The notes under the pieces were generated by a model. It did no database searches, was not told the origin of the DNA, and worked only from the letters and a program-made list of their open reading frames with translations. A stretch of 6,048 nucleotides of DNA, taken from NCBI GenBank assembly GCA_947303105.1, contig CAMYXQ010000055.1, positions 1 through 6,048 of the forward strand. The letters run 5' to 3'. Positions 1-4,981 of this stretch are shown here, piece by piece; the first letter of the stretch is position 1, and every line of letters starts with the position of its first letter. This DNA is from an uncultured Caryophanales bacterium. GTDB taxonomy: Bacteria > Bacillota_I > Bacilli_A > RFN20 > CAG-826. A program made the translations under genes and the position numbers.

Positions 1-47
1 GAAGTAATTTAAAATTCTTTGCTTTCATCTAATCAAAGTCTAACACA

Positions 48-61
48 CGATATCAATATCG
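48..61. promoter_or_regulatory. Perfect dyad CGATAT-CA-ATATCG, candidate operator
   Basis: The sequence shows 6-bp inverted arms around a 2-bp centre. The dyad lies where the -35 element of the promoter for the gene at 84 would fall: the -10 is at 72-77 and there is no recognisable TTGACA 17 bp upstream. A protein bound here could block or replace -35 recognition. No cognate regulator is visible, and short AT-rich palindromes also arise by chance. Confidence 0.3.
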
Positions 62-71
62 GCAAAAGAGT

Positions 72-77
72 TATAAT
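72..77 (+). promoter_or_regulatory. -10 element TATAAT before the YdeI-like gene
   Basis: A perfect TATAAT ends six bases before the ATG at 84, so transcription would start at or within a base or two of the start codon. No Shine-Dalgarno sequence precedes the ATG. Together these point to a leaderless transcript. No good -35 element is seen; that position is occupied by the dyad at 48-61. Confidence 0.55.
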
Positions 78-83
78 AAATAA

Positions 84-443
84 ATGAAATATTATGACTT
101 TAAAACCTTTGAGGAAATGTATGCTTGGCTATTAGACAATTCCATAAAAGAGACAGAATTATTCGTGAAAATCTCTCGGCAAAAACCAGAGAAATGCATT
201 GATATATTAAGTTATTATGACGCGGTTAAGGCCGCCTTATGTTTTGGTTGGATTGATTCAACATTAAGGAACATCGATGGCGAACTTATTCAAAGATTCT
301 CTCCTCGGAAAAAGAAATCCCATTGGACAGAAACGAATATCAAGCGTTGTATCGAGTTAGATCAAAAAGGTTTGATGAGAGAAGAAGGCAAAAGAGTTTG
401 CCCGGCTTTTTTCTTGAGTTGTCTTCAATTTGTGGACAACTGA
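84..443 (+). CDS. YdeI/OmdA-like protein, C-terminally truncated
   Basis: The 119-residue product matches the N-terminal half of the YdeI/OmpD-associated (bacteriocin-protection-like) family. It has the signature ALCFGWIDS at residues 51-59, followed by QRFSPRKKKSHWTETN at 70-85 and the GLM...G segment near 96-102. Family members are usually roughly 190 residues and continue after a V-L-P-D-like segment. Here similarity ends at about residue 107 (VCP) and a short unrelated tail, ending FVDN, leads to TGA. No continuation of the family is visible in the other two frames downstream, so this looks like a deletion or recombination end rather than a simple frameshift. The break is next to a 29-bp sequence related to the Bro-N part of the following gene. 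The molecular function of the family is poorly defined, and this fragment is probably non-functional or decaying. It is AT-richer than the feo genes. The ATG is preferred because a consensus -10 sits just upstream. Confidence 0.7.
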   Translation: MKYYDFKTFEEMYAWLLDNSIKETELFVKISRQKPEKCIDILSYYDAVKAALCFGWIDSTLRNIDGELIQRFSPRKKKSHWTETNIKRCIELDQKGLMREEGKRVCPAFFLSCLQFVDN

Positions 444-444
444 A
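416..444 (+). repeat. Imperfect 29-bp direct repeat, copy 1 (Bro-N coding remnant)
   Basis: This stretch matches positions 630-658 at 25 of 29 bases, with the last 16 bases (429-444) identical. It is out of frame in the YdeI-like gene; read in the frame starting at 416 it encodes ELSSICGQLN. The downstream copy encodes ELSPFCGQLK in the Bro-N domain of the Fic protein. It looks like a leftover piece of a second Bro-N-type gene. Confidence 0.6.
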
Positions 445-461
445 TTCTAATATATTATCAT
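433..461 (+). promoter_or_regulatory. Promoter for the Bro-N/Fic gene
   Basis: A TGGACA (433-438, five of six matches to TTGACA) is followed after exactly 17 bp by TATCAT (456-461, five of six matches to TATAAT). The -10 ends six bases before the ATG at 468, and no Shine-Dalgarno sequence is present, so a leaderless transcript is likely. The -35 lies inside the last codons of the YdeI-like gene and inside repeat copy 1. Confidence 0.5.
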
Positions 462-467
462 ATTTAT

Positions 468-1322
468 ATGATAAAACACTCAATAAGAACCTTTAATAAC
501 AAAGAAGTTCGGGCCGTTTGGGATGACGAACAATCGATGTGGTGGTATTCCGCGGTCGATTTTATCAACATTCTCGTTGAGCCAAATTCACCAAGAAGAT
601 ATTGGAATAATGTCAAAGTCAGAAATCCGGAGCTGTCACCATTTTGTGGACAACTGAAACTATATGCCGACGATGGTAAAAAATATGTTTCGGACGTCAT
701 CAACGAAGGTGGGGTCAGATTGCTTTTGACCATTATTCCATCGAAATATAAAAAGCAGATTCTGGATTGGATCGCCGGCCTGCTCGATCCCATTGACGAG
801 CAAAGCAAACGGAAAGCCTATCAACTCTACAAAACCGATTTGATCAGCGATGAGGAAATCGGCAAAACCATATCTTTGCAAAAGATACACGCCTATCTGT
901 TTGAGGGTTTGTATGAATTTGCCGGCAAAATTCGAACTAAGACAATCTCCAAAGGCGGATTCGTGTTCGCCAATGGGGATTATCTGCCGCAGACGCTTGC
1001 TCAAATCGATAAGATGCCCCAATCTTCATTTGATGAGATCGTCGAGAAATATGTGGAGATGAATATCGCCCACCCATTCTTGGAGGGCAATGGCCGCGCC
1101 ACGAGAATTTGGCTTGATTTGATGTTTATCAAAGAGCTCAAACAATGTGTCGATTGGTCGAAAATCGATAAGAAGGATTATTTCGATGCGATGATGGAAA
1201 GCCCCAAATCCGATCAAAGAATCAAGAAAGTCCTGCAAGATGCCATGACTGACGACATCGATAATCGAGAACTCTTCATCAAAGGGATTGATACATCGTA
1301 CTATTACGAGGAAGTCGAATGA
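468..1322 (+). CDS. Bro-N-like domain fused to a class III Fic AMP-transferase
   Basis: The product has 284 residues in two parts. Residues 1-105 resemble the Bro-N/prophage antirepressor and RhuM-type N-terminal domain, with AVDFINIL near 29-36, ELSPFCGQLK at 55-64 and DDGKKY just after. Residues 109-284 are a complete Fic domain, recognisably similar from end to end to Neisseria meningitidis NmFic: IDEQS at 109-113, a FAGKIR...ISKGGFVFAN flap region, and the catalytic loop HPFLEGNGRATR at 202-213 (His202, Glu206, Asn208, Arg210, Arg213 all present). The C-terminal SYYYE at 277-281 matches the class III inhibitory helix (Ser/Thr-x3-Glu), but Glu282 replaces the usual Gly/Asn. Fic enzymes transfer AMP from ATP to target hydroxyls, and NmFic modifies GyrB. 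Self-inhibition by the helix explains the lack of a separate antitoxin gene. The role of the Bro-N part is unknown; DNA binding is an inference. There is no Shine-Dalgarno sequence. The DtxR-type gene follows 52 bp downstream with its own promoter. Confidence 0.9.
   Translation: MIKHSIRTFNNKEVRAVWDDEQSMWWYSAVDFINILVEPNSPRRYWNNVKVRNPELSPFCGQLKLYADDGKKYVSDVINEGGVRLLLTIIPSKYKKQILDWIAGLLDPIDEQSKRKAYQLYKTDLISDEEIGKTISLQKIHAYLFEGLYEFAGKIRTKTISKGGFVFANGDYLPQTLAQIDKMPQSSFDEIVEKYVEMNIAHPFLEGNGRATRIWLDLMFIKELKQCVDWSKIDKKDYFDAMMESPKSDQRIKKVLQDAMTDDIDNRELFIKGIDTSYYYEEVE
630..658 (+). repeat. Imperfect 29-bp direct repeat, copy 2 (inside Bro-N domain)
   Basis: This is the in-frame counterpart of 416-444, offset by 214 bp, encoding ELSPFCGQLK (residues 55-64 of the Fic fusion). 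The downstream 16 bases TTTGTGGACAACTGAA are identical between copies. No -10 lies at the proper distance after this copy, so only copy 1 can act as a promoter element. Confidence 0.6.
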
Positions 1323-1339
1323 GGACAAGCCGCTCCTTT

Positions 1340-1368
1340 TTGCCCTTTCTCGCGAAATGTTTTATATT
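1340..1368 (+). promoter_or_regulatory. Promoter for the DtxR-family regulator
   Basis: A TTGCCC (1340-1345, four of six matches) is spaced 17 bp from TATATT (1363-1368, five of six matches). The -10 ends six bases before the ATG at 1375, the same geometry as for the genes at 84 and 468. No Shine-Dalgarno sequence lies upstream of that ATG. It is therefore predicted to give a leaderless mRNA independent of the fic gene. Confidence 0.5.
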
Positions 1369-1374
1369 ACCCTC

Positions 1375-1749
1375 ATGAAGCGTTTGGAATCCCAAGAAGA
1401 TTATTTGGAGAAAATTCTGCAAATCTCCCAAGTCAAAGAACACGTTCACGCGGTGGATATCGCCCGGGAAATGTCCTTTTCCAAACCCTCCGTCTCGGTG
1501 GCGATGAATAAGCTCAAAGACATGGGCTACGTCGAAATCAACGAGAAAGGTTGGATCACCTTGACTTCTTCGGGATTGGCGATCGCCGAAAAGACCTTGG
1601 AAAAACATATCATCCTCACCAAGATGCTCGTCAGTTTGGGCGTCGATGAGGAAACGGCCAAAGAAGACGCCTGCCGGATGGAACACGACATCTCCGACGC
1701 GACCTGGAAGGCGATCAAAAAGCACGCCGATTATCTAGATAATAAGTAA
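1375..1749 (+). CDS. Iron-dependent DtxR/MntR-family transcriptional repressor
   Basis: The 124-residue product has an N-terminal winged helix (about 1-65, with SKPSVSVAMNKL as the recognition region) and a metal-binding dimerisation domain (about 70-124). It lacks the SH3-like third domain of DtxR/IdeR, as is usual for short MntR-type members. Metal ligands can be placed against Bacillus MntR (Asp8, Glu11, His77, Glu99, Glu102, His103) with a constant shift of one: Asp9, Glu12, His78, Cys100, Glu103, His104. The glutamate-to-cysteine change gives the ACRMEH motif, like ACRWEH of DtxR with its Cys102, and suggests Fe(II) rather than Mn(II) sensing. The start at 1375 is chosen over the in-frame extension to 1288, which overlaps fic, because the protein then begins exactly as MntR does and a promoter lies just upstream. 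Location directly before feo, with two palindromes in between, makes it the probable Feo repressor. Confidence 0.9.
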   Translation: MKRLESQEDYLEKILQISQVKEHVHAVDIAREMSFSKPSVSVAMNKLKDMGYVEINEKGWITLTSSGLAIAEKTLEKHIILTKMLVSLGVDEETAKEDACRMEHDISDATWKAIKKHADYLDNK

Positions 1750-1770
1750 GATAAACCCAAACAAAAGGAT

Positions 1771-1800
1771 AAAGAGTTAGTTACGGCTAACTTTTTTCTT
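1771..1800 (+). terminator. Terminator-like hairpin after the regulator gene
   Basis: AAAGAGTTAG pairs with CTAACTTTTT across a 6-base TTACGG loop, including one G-U pair, and runs into TTTTTTCTTT. The stem is A/T-rich, so termination may be only partial. It begins 21 bp after the regulator stop codon and contains the upstream operator palindrome. Confidence 0.5.
1775..1792. promoter_or_regulatory. Upstream operator of the feo promoter (18-bp palindrome, copy 1)
   Basis: AGTTAG-TTACGG-CTAACT is identical to 1833-1850, including the non-palindromic centre. It ends six bases before the -35 element at 1799. Arms of the GTTAG/CTAAC type recall DtxR/IdeR-family operators. The adjacent regulator gene makes it the likely binding protein; this is inferred, not shown. 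Confidence 0.7.
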
Positions 1801-1826
1801 TACACGGGCATAGATGCGAATATAAT
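1799..1826 (+). promoter_or_regulatory. feo operon promoter
   Basis: TTTACA (1799-1804, five of six matches) is followed after 16 bp by a perfect TATAAT (1821-1826). The predicted transcription start is near 1833, the first base of the second palindrome, giving a leader of about 37 bases that carries a strong Shine-Dalgarno sequence. It is flanked on both sides by identical operators. Confidence 0.75.
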
Positions 1827-1832
1827 AGGCAC

Positions 1833-1850
1833 AGTTAGTTACGGCTAACT
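1833..1850. promoter_or_regulatory. Downstream operator of the feo promoter (18-bp palindrome, copy 2)
   Basis: This is an exact second copy of AGTTAGTTACGGCTAACT, 58 bp from the first. It covers about +1 to +18, so a bound repressor would directly obstruct initiation. A second, overlapping dyad is also visible: TAGTTA-CGGC-TAACTA (1836-1851). It is perfect here and has one mismatch in copy 1, so the true centre of recognition is uncertain. Confidence 0.75.
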
Positions 1851-1854
1851 ATTG

Positions 1855-1861
1855 AAGGAGG
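1855..1861 (+). promoter_or_regulatory. Shine-Dalgarno AAGGAGG that fixes the feoA1 start
   Basis: A perfect 7-base Shine-Dalgarno lies eight bases before the ATG at 1870. This settles the start against the in-frame TTG at 1852, which would place the Shine-Dalgarno inside the coding region. Confidence 0.85.
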
Positions 1862-1869
1862 AACGGAAT

Positions 1870-2082
1870 ATGCCCATCGCGCTTGCCCCGCTCAACACGG
1901 AAATGAAAGTGGTCAAAGTCCTCGTCGATGAAAAGACCAAGAAGCACCTAGAAAGCCTAGGCATTTTGCCGAACGCCTCCATAACCGTCGTCTCTTCCGT
2001 CAATGGGGGAGTCGTCGTCGCGGTCAAAGAAGGGCGGCTGGCGCTCGACCGCAGCATCGCCAGCAAAATCCTAGTGGCATAG
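1870..2082 (+). CDS. feoA: FeoA-domain protein, first copy
   Basis: The 70-residue product is a single FeoA domain, a small SH3-like beta-barrel. The family pattern is visible: a helix with KKHLESLGILPNASITVV (about 24-41), a GGVVVAVKEGRLALDRSIA stretch, and a C-terminal ILV strand. FeoA is a cytosolic partner of FeoB needed for Fe(II) uptake in characterised systems, though its exact action is still debated. It is the first gene of the feo operon, under the TTTACA/TATAAT promoter and the two palindromes. feoA2 follows after a 13-bp gap. It diverges clearly from FeoA2 (for example LGILPNAS versus MGVTPGAT), so this is an old or separately acquired pair rather than a recent duplication. Confidence 0.9.
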   Translation: MPIALAPLNTEMKVVKVLVDEKTKKHLESLGILPNASITVVSSVNGGVVVAVKEGRLALDRSIASKILVA

Positions 2083-2095
2083 AAAGGAAGGAATC

Positions 2096-2338
2096 ATGCT
2101 GAAGAAACTGGATGAATTCAAGATCGGCGAGACTGGCCGCATCACGAAGGTGGAAGGCGAGGGGCGCCTTCGCCGCAGACTGTTCGATATGGGCGTCACC
2201 CCCGGGGCGACGGTCTATCTCCGCAAAAAAGCCCCTCTGGGCGATCCGCTCGAAGTGACGATCCGCGGATATGAGCTCACGCTTCGCAAATCGGAAGCGA
2301 ACTTAGTCATTCTCGAAGTGGAGGGGGAAGCCAAATGA
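2096..2338 (+). CDS. feoA: FeoA-domain protein, second copy
   Basis: The 80-residue product is a canonical FeoA: LRRRLFDMGVTPGATV (about 25-40), KAPLGDPLEVTIRGYELTLR (about 45-64) and a final LVILEVE strand. Compared with FeoA1 it has the classic R-L-x-x-M-G-x-x-P-G and P-L-G-D-P motifs and is the closer match to textbook FeoA. A Shine-Dalgarno (GGAAGGA) precedes the ATG, and its stop overlaps the feoB start as ATGA at 2335-2338, implying translational coupling with feoB. It presumably works with FeoB at the inner face of the membrane. The division of labour between the two FeoA proteins cannot be read from the sequence. Confidence 0.93.
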   Translation: MLKKLDEFKIGETGRITKVEGEGRLRRRLFDMGVTPGATVYLRKKAPLGDPLEVTIRGYELTLRKSEANLVILEVEGEAK

Positions 2339-4659
2339 AACGTTTCGCATTAGCCGGCAACCCCAACTGCGGGAAAACGACCCTCTTCAATAACCTGACC
2401 GGCAGCACGGCCCACGTCGGCAACTGGCCGGGCGTCACCGTCGAAAAGAAAGACGGCGTCTATAAGAAACTCGCCGAGCCGATCTCGATCATCGATTTGC
2501 CGGGTATCTACTCTCTATCCCCTTATACCAGCGAGGAAGTCATCTCCCGAAACTACATCCTCGATGAGAAACCGGATTGCGTCATCAACATCGTCGACGC
2601 GACCAACTTAGAGAGAAACCTCTATTTAACGACCCAACTATTGGAAATCGATGTTCCGGTGGTGGTCGCCGTCAACATGATGGACGTCCTCGAGAAAGCC
2701 GGGGACACCCTCAACGAGATAATCCTCGAAGAGAAACTCGGGGTCAGGGTCGTCAAGATCAGCGCCCTCGAGGAAGATAACCTCAAGACCCTCATGGAAG
2801 TGGCTTACGAGGCTTCTTCTTCACCTCGCGAAGGCCGTTCGATCCTCCGCGATGAGAATCTCAACCACCTCATCGGCGACGTGAAAATTGCCTTTAAAGG
2901 CAAAAAGGTTGAGAATCCCTTATTCCACGCGGTGAAACTCGTGGAAAACGATGAGATCGAAGCCCAGATGCACCCCGATTTGATGCCGATGGTCTCCGAG
3001 TTCAAGAAAACGATCAAAAACGAGACGTTCGGGGACGATATCGAAGCGATTATCGCCGACGACCGTTATAACTACATCGCCGACTCCTTCTCCGGAGTCA
3101 TCGTCAAACACGCGGAGCCGGAGGAAAGCAAAAAGAAAGTCAAAGAGAACAAATCTGACCGCATCGACAAAGTCCTCACCCATAAGGTGTTCGGCTTATT
3201 GATCTTCGCCGTCATCCTCTTCTTGGTGTTCCACCTGACCTTCTCGGAGAACTTCCTCTTTCTAGGCGGGGTCTTCGAGCGCAAAGGCATCGCCCCGAGC
3301 TTCGAAGGAACGATCTACGAAGGCCTGTTCTGGACCGATGGCGGCATTAACTCGCCGGGGGTCATGCTGTTCAATTTCTTCGACATGTCCTTCTCCGCCA
3401 TCATCGATGTGACGAAATCGGCGATGGAAACCGCCCTCGGGGTCGGCCATTGGCTGGTCGGCTTCGTCTGCGACGGCGTCATGTCCGGCCTATTCGCCAT
3501 CCTCGGCTTCTTGCCGCAGATCCTTGTCTTATTCCTCTTCTTCTCCATCATGGAAGACACTGGGTATATGGCCCGCGTCGCCTTCATTTTGGACCGCATT
3601 TTCCGCAAATTCGGCCTTTCAGGCCGCGCCTTCATCCCGATGATCATGGGCTTCGGCTGCTCGGTCCCGGCGATGATCAATACCCGCACCCTGGCGGACG
3701 AGAACGAAAAGATCTCGACGATCCGCGTCATCCCCTTCTTCTCCTGCGGCGCGAAGCTGCCGATTCTGGTCGCCATCGCCGGCGGTGTCTGCGAAGTGTT
3801 CGGATTCACGCATATCGATGTGATCACGTACTCGATGTACGTCCTCGGCATCATCGCCGCGATTATCTCCGTTCTTGTCTTGCGTCACACGACTTTGAAG
3901 GGCGAAACCGCACCATTCATCATGGAACTCCCCCAGTATCACTGGCCGCAGTTTAAGTCCCTGATGATCCACCTTTGGGACAAAGCGAAGCATTTTGTGA
4001 AGAAAGCGTTCACCATCATCCTCGCCTCAACCATCATCATTTGGTTCCTCTCCAACTTCGGTTGGAACTGGCATTTGGTCGAGGATATGCAGGATTCGAT
4101 CCTCGCCTCCATCGGTCAGCTTTTGCAGCCGATCTTCACCCCGCTTGGCTTCGGTTCCCAGTTAACTCCGATCGGTTGGGTGTTCGCCGTTGCCGCGATC
4201 ACCGGCCTCATCGCCAAAGAGAATGTCGTCGCGACGATCACCACCTTAGGTGCCGTTGCGGTGGCCTATCTCAATAGCGGCCTCGTCGACCCGGCGATCA
4301 TCGCCGCCATCGAAGCCGATGAAGAAGGCATCGCCGCGGCGACGGAGATGATCCGTGCCACAGGCATCACCTGGCAAGGTTGCATCGCCTTCATTGCGTT
4401 CAACATGCTCACGATCCCGTGCTTTGCCGCCTGCGCGACCGCTAAAGGCGAACTCAAGAAAGGCACCTTCAAGAACACCTTGGCCTTCTGGCTCATCGTT
4501 TCCTTCGTCGGGGCCTCCTTCGTTTACTGCTTGCTCTCCTGCTTCAGCGCCAACGACTTTGTTTGGGCGTTGCCGGTCACCCTCGGCGTGATTATCATCG
4601 CCGTGTCTCTATGGGTGACCTTCTATCTTCGCAACAAGAAAATGGCGAAAGGAGCCTAG
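2335..4659 (+). CDS. feoB: Ferrous iron transport protein B (FeoB)
   Basis: At 774 residues this is a full-length FeoB, the membrane permease for Fe(II). The N-terminal cytosolic G domain shows G1 GNPNCGKT (8-15), G3 DLPG (54-57), G4 NMMD (114-117) and a G5-like ISALEE around Ser143-Ala144. A helical spacer of charged sequence follows up to about residue 280. The first membrane segment starts near residue 285 (VFGLLIFAVILFLVF). The Gate core contains GFGCSVPA with Cys442 and FFSCGAKLP with Cys471, the conserved cysteine/proline motifs of the permease. A last hydrophobic segment (about 744-766) precedes a basic tail, RNKKMAKGA. The start overlaps feoA2 (ATGA) and has a GGAGGGGGA Shine-Dalgarno inside feoA2. 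Codon third positions are rich in C and G, clearly unlike the flanking toxin-type genes, so this is probably native chromosomal sequence. No FeoC gene is present. Expression should be repressed by iron through the two palindromes. Confidence 0.98.
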   Translation: MKRFALAGNPNCGKTTLFNNLTGSTAHVGNWPGVTVEKKDGVYKKLAEPISIIDLPGIYSLSPYTSEEVISRNYILDEKPDCVINIVDATNLERNLYLTTQLLEIDVPVVVAVNMMDVLEKAGDTLNEIILEEKLGVRVVKISALEEDNLKTLMEVAYEASSSPREGRSILRDENLNHLIGDVKIAFKGKKVENPLFHAVKLVENDEIEAQMHPDLMPMVSEFKKTIKNETFGDDIEAIIADDRYNYIADSFSGVIVKHAEPEESKKKVKENKSDRIDKVLTHKVFGLLIFAVILFLVFHLTFSENFLFLGGVFERKGIAPSFEGTIYEGLFWTDGGINSPGVMLFNFFDMSFSAIIDVTKSAMETALGVGHWLVGFVCDGVMSGLFAILGFLPQILVLFLFFSIMEDTGYMARVAFILDRIFRKFGLSGRAFIPMIMGFGCSVPAMINTRTLADENEKISTIRVIPFFSCGAKLPILVAIAGGVCEVFGFTHIDVITYSMYVLGIIAAIISVLVLRHTTLKGETAPFIMELPQYHWPQFKSLMIHLWDKAKHFVKKAFTIILASTIIIWFLSNFGWNWHLVEDMQDSILASIGQLLQPIFTPLGFGSQLTPIGWVFAVAAITGLIAKENVVATITTLGAVAVAYLNSGLVDPAIIAAIEADEEGIAAATEMIRATGITWQGCIAFIAFNMLTIPCFAACATAKGELKKGTFKNTLAFWLIVSFVGASFVYCLLSCFSANDFVWALPVTLGVIIIAVSLWVTFYLRNKKMAKGA

Positions 4660-4660
4660 A

Positions 4661-4852
4661 ATGTTTCAAAATCCCGACACCTTATGGATTGAAATCTTGG
4701 CGATTGTTCTCATCGTCGCTTTCCTCGCGTTCATGATCGGGCGCTATATCTATAAGCGCGTCCATCACCAGCCGACAGGCGAGTGCGCCTGCTGCGCCAA
4801 GAAAAAGAACGCTTTGGTGAAGGAATATAAGAAACACTATTCGAAAGACTAA
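4661..4852 (+). CDS. FeoB-associated Cys-rich membrane protein
   Basis: The 63-residue product has one N-terminal membrane segment (about 8-27, IEILAIVLIVAFLAFMIG), a basic stop-transfer region (RYIYKRVHH), then GECACCAKKK with Cys42, Cys44 and Cys45, and a lysine-rich tail. Small proteins of this shape directly after feoB form the FeoB-associated Cys-rich family, common in Firmicutes that lack FeoC. Their role is not established; the cysteines suggest metal or redox contact with FeoB. It starts one base after the feoB stop codon, with a Shine-Dalgarno (AAAGGAG, 4648-4654) inside the end of feoB, so it is co-translated in the operon. A strong terminator follows it. Confidence 0.88.
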   Translation: MFQNPDTLWIEILAIVLIVAFLAFMIGRYIYKRVHHQPTGECACCAKKKNALVKEYKKHYSKD

Positions 4853-4860
4853 GTTGCAAT

Positions 4861-4887
4861 AAAAGTCCCGCTAAGCGGGGCTTTTTT
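4861..4887 (+). terminator. Intrinsic terminator of the feo operon
   Basis: AAAAGTCCCGC pairs with GCGGGGCTTTT around a TAA loop, with one G-U pair in an 11-bp stem, and ends in a run of six T. It starts eight bases after the Cys-rich gene's stop codon. Confidence 0.92.
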
Positions 4888-4912
4888 ATAGAAATGATTG
4901 GTAAACATGGAT

Positions 4913-4939
4913 TTGTTAAAACTTGCCAAAATGGTAAAT
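4913..4939 (+). repeat. 27-bp repeat, copy 1, upstream of the HTH-MNT gene
   Basis: This copy differs from 4946-4972 at one base (4916 T versus 4949 A), and the two are 33 bp apart start to start, about three helical turns. Each has a near-palindromic core, TTGCCA-AAA-TGGTAA. A likely binding site for the HTH domain encoded just downstream. Confidence 0.7.
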
Positions 4940-4945
4940 ATGCTA

Positions 4946-4972
4946 TTGATAAAACTTGCCAAAATGGTAAAT
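4946..4972 (+). repeat. 27-bp repeat, copy 2, overlapping the HTH-MNT promoter
   Basis: This is the second copy of the repeat, with the same TTGCCAAAATGGTAA core (4956-4970). It fills the spacer between the TTGATA -35-like hexamer at its own left end and the -10 region before the ATG at 4982. A protein bound here would occlude the promoter, as expected for autorepression. Confidence 0.7.
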
Positions 4973-4975
4973 TAT
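4946..4975 (+). promoter_or_regulatory. Putative promoter of the HEPN/MNT operon
   Basis: TTGATA (4946-4951, five of six matches) may pair with AATTAT (4970-4975, four of six, 18-bp spacer) or TAAATT (4968-4973, 16-bp spacer). The former ends six bases before the ATG at 4982. No Shine-Dalgarno sequence is present. The -10 is weak, so the exact start is uncertain. Confidence 0.4.
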
Positions 4976-4981
4976 TAGCGT

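Noticed and set aside
17..38. CTTTG...CAAAG inverted repeat near the left edge, possible terminator
   Set aside because: It has only five pairs around a 12-base loop, with no T run after it.
401..467. Simple frameshift that would restore a full YdeI protein
   Set aside because: The other two frames after the break give no YdeI-like continuation: one stops almost at once, and the other encodes the Bro-N-like ELSSICGQLN peptide followed by AT-rich noise.
1288..1374. N-terminal extension of the DtxR-family regulator, in frame from 1288
   Set aside because: It overlaps the end of the fic gene, adds 29 residues with no counterpart in the family, and bypasses a promoter. From 1375 the metal ligands line up with MntR at a constant offset of one.
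1279..1725. 148-residue minus-strand open frame opposite the regulator gene
   Set aside because: It is a complementary shadow of the DtxR-family gene, with an implausible Asp/Phe/Gly-rich composition.
1852..1869. TTG start for feoA1
   Set aside because: The AAGGAGG Shine-Dalgarno lies inside this extension and is placed properly for the ATG at 1870.
3315..3956. Long open frames overlapping feoB (3315-3854 minus, 3450-3956 plus)
   Set aside because: They are antisense or out-of-frame shadows of a GC-rich gene, with low-complexity Arg/Pro/His-rich or Met/Lys-rich translations. feoB itself is intact and highly recognisable.
4913..4972. CRISPR-like array
   Set aside because: There are only two repeats, with a six-base gap between them and no spacer-length unique sequence or cas genes. 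The position at a promoter fits an operator.
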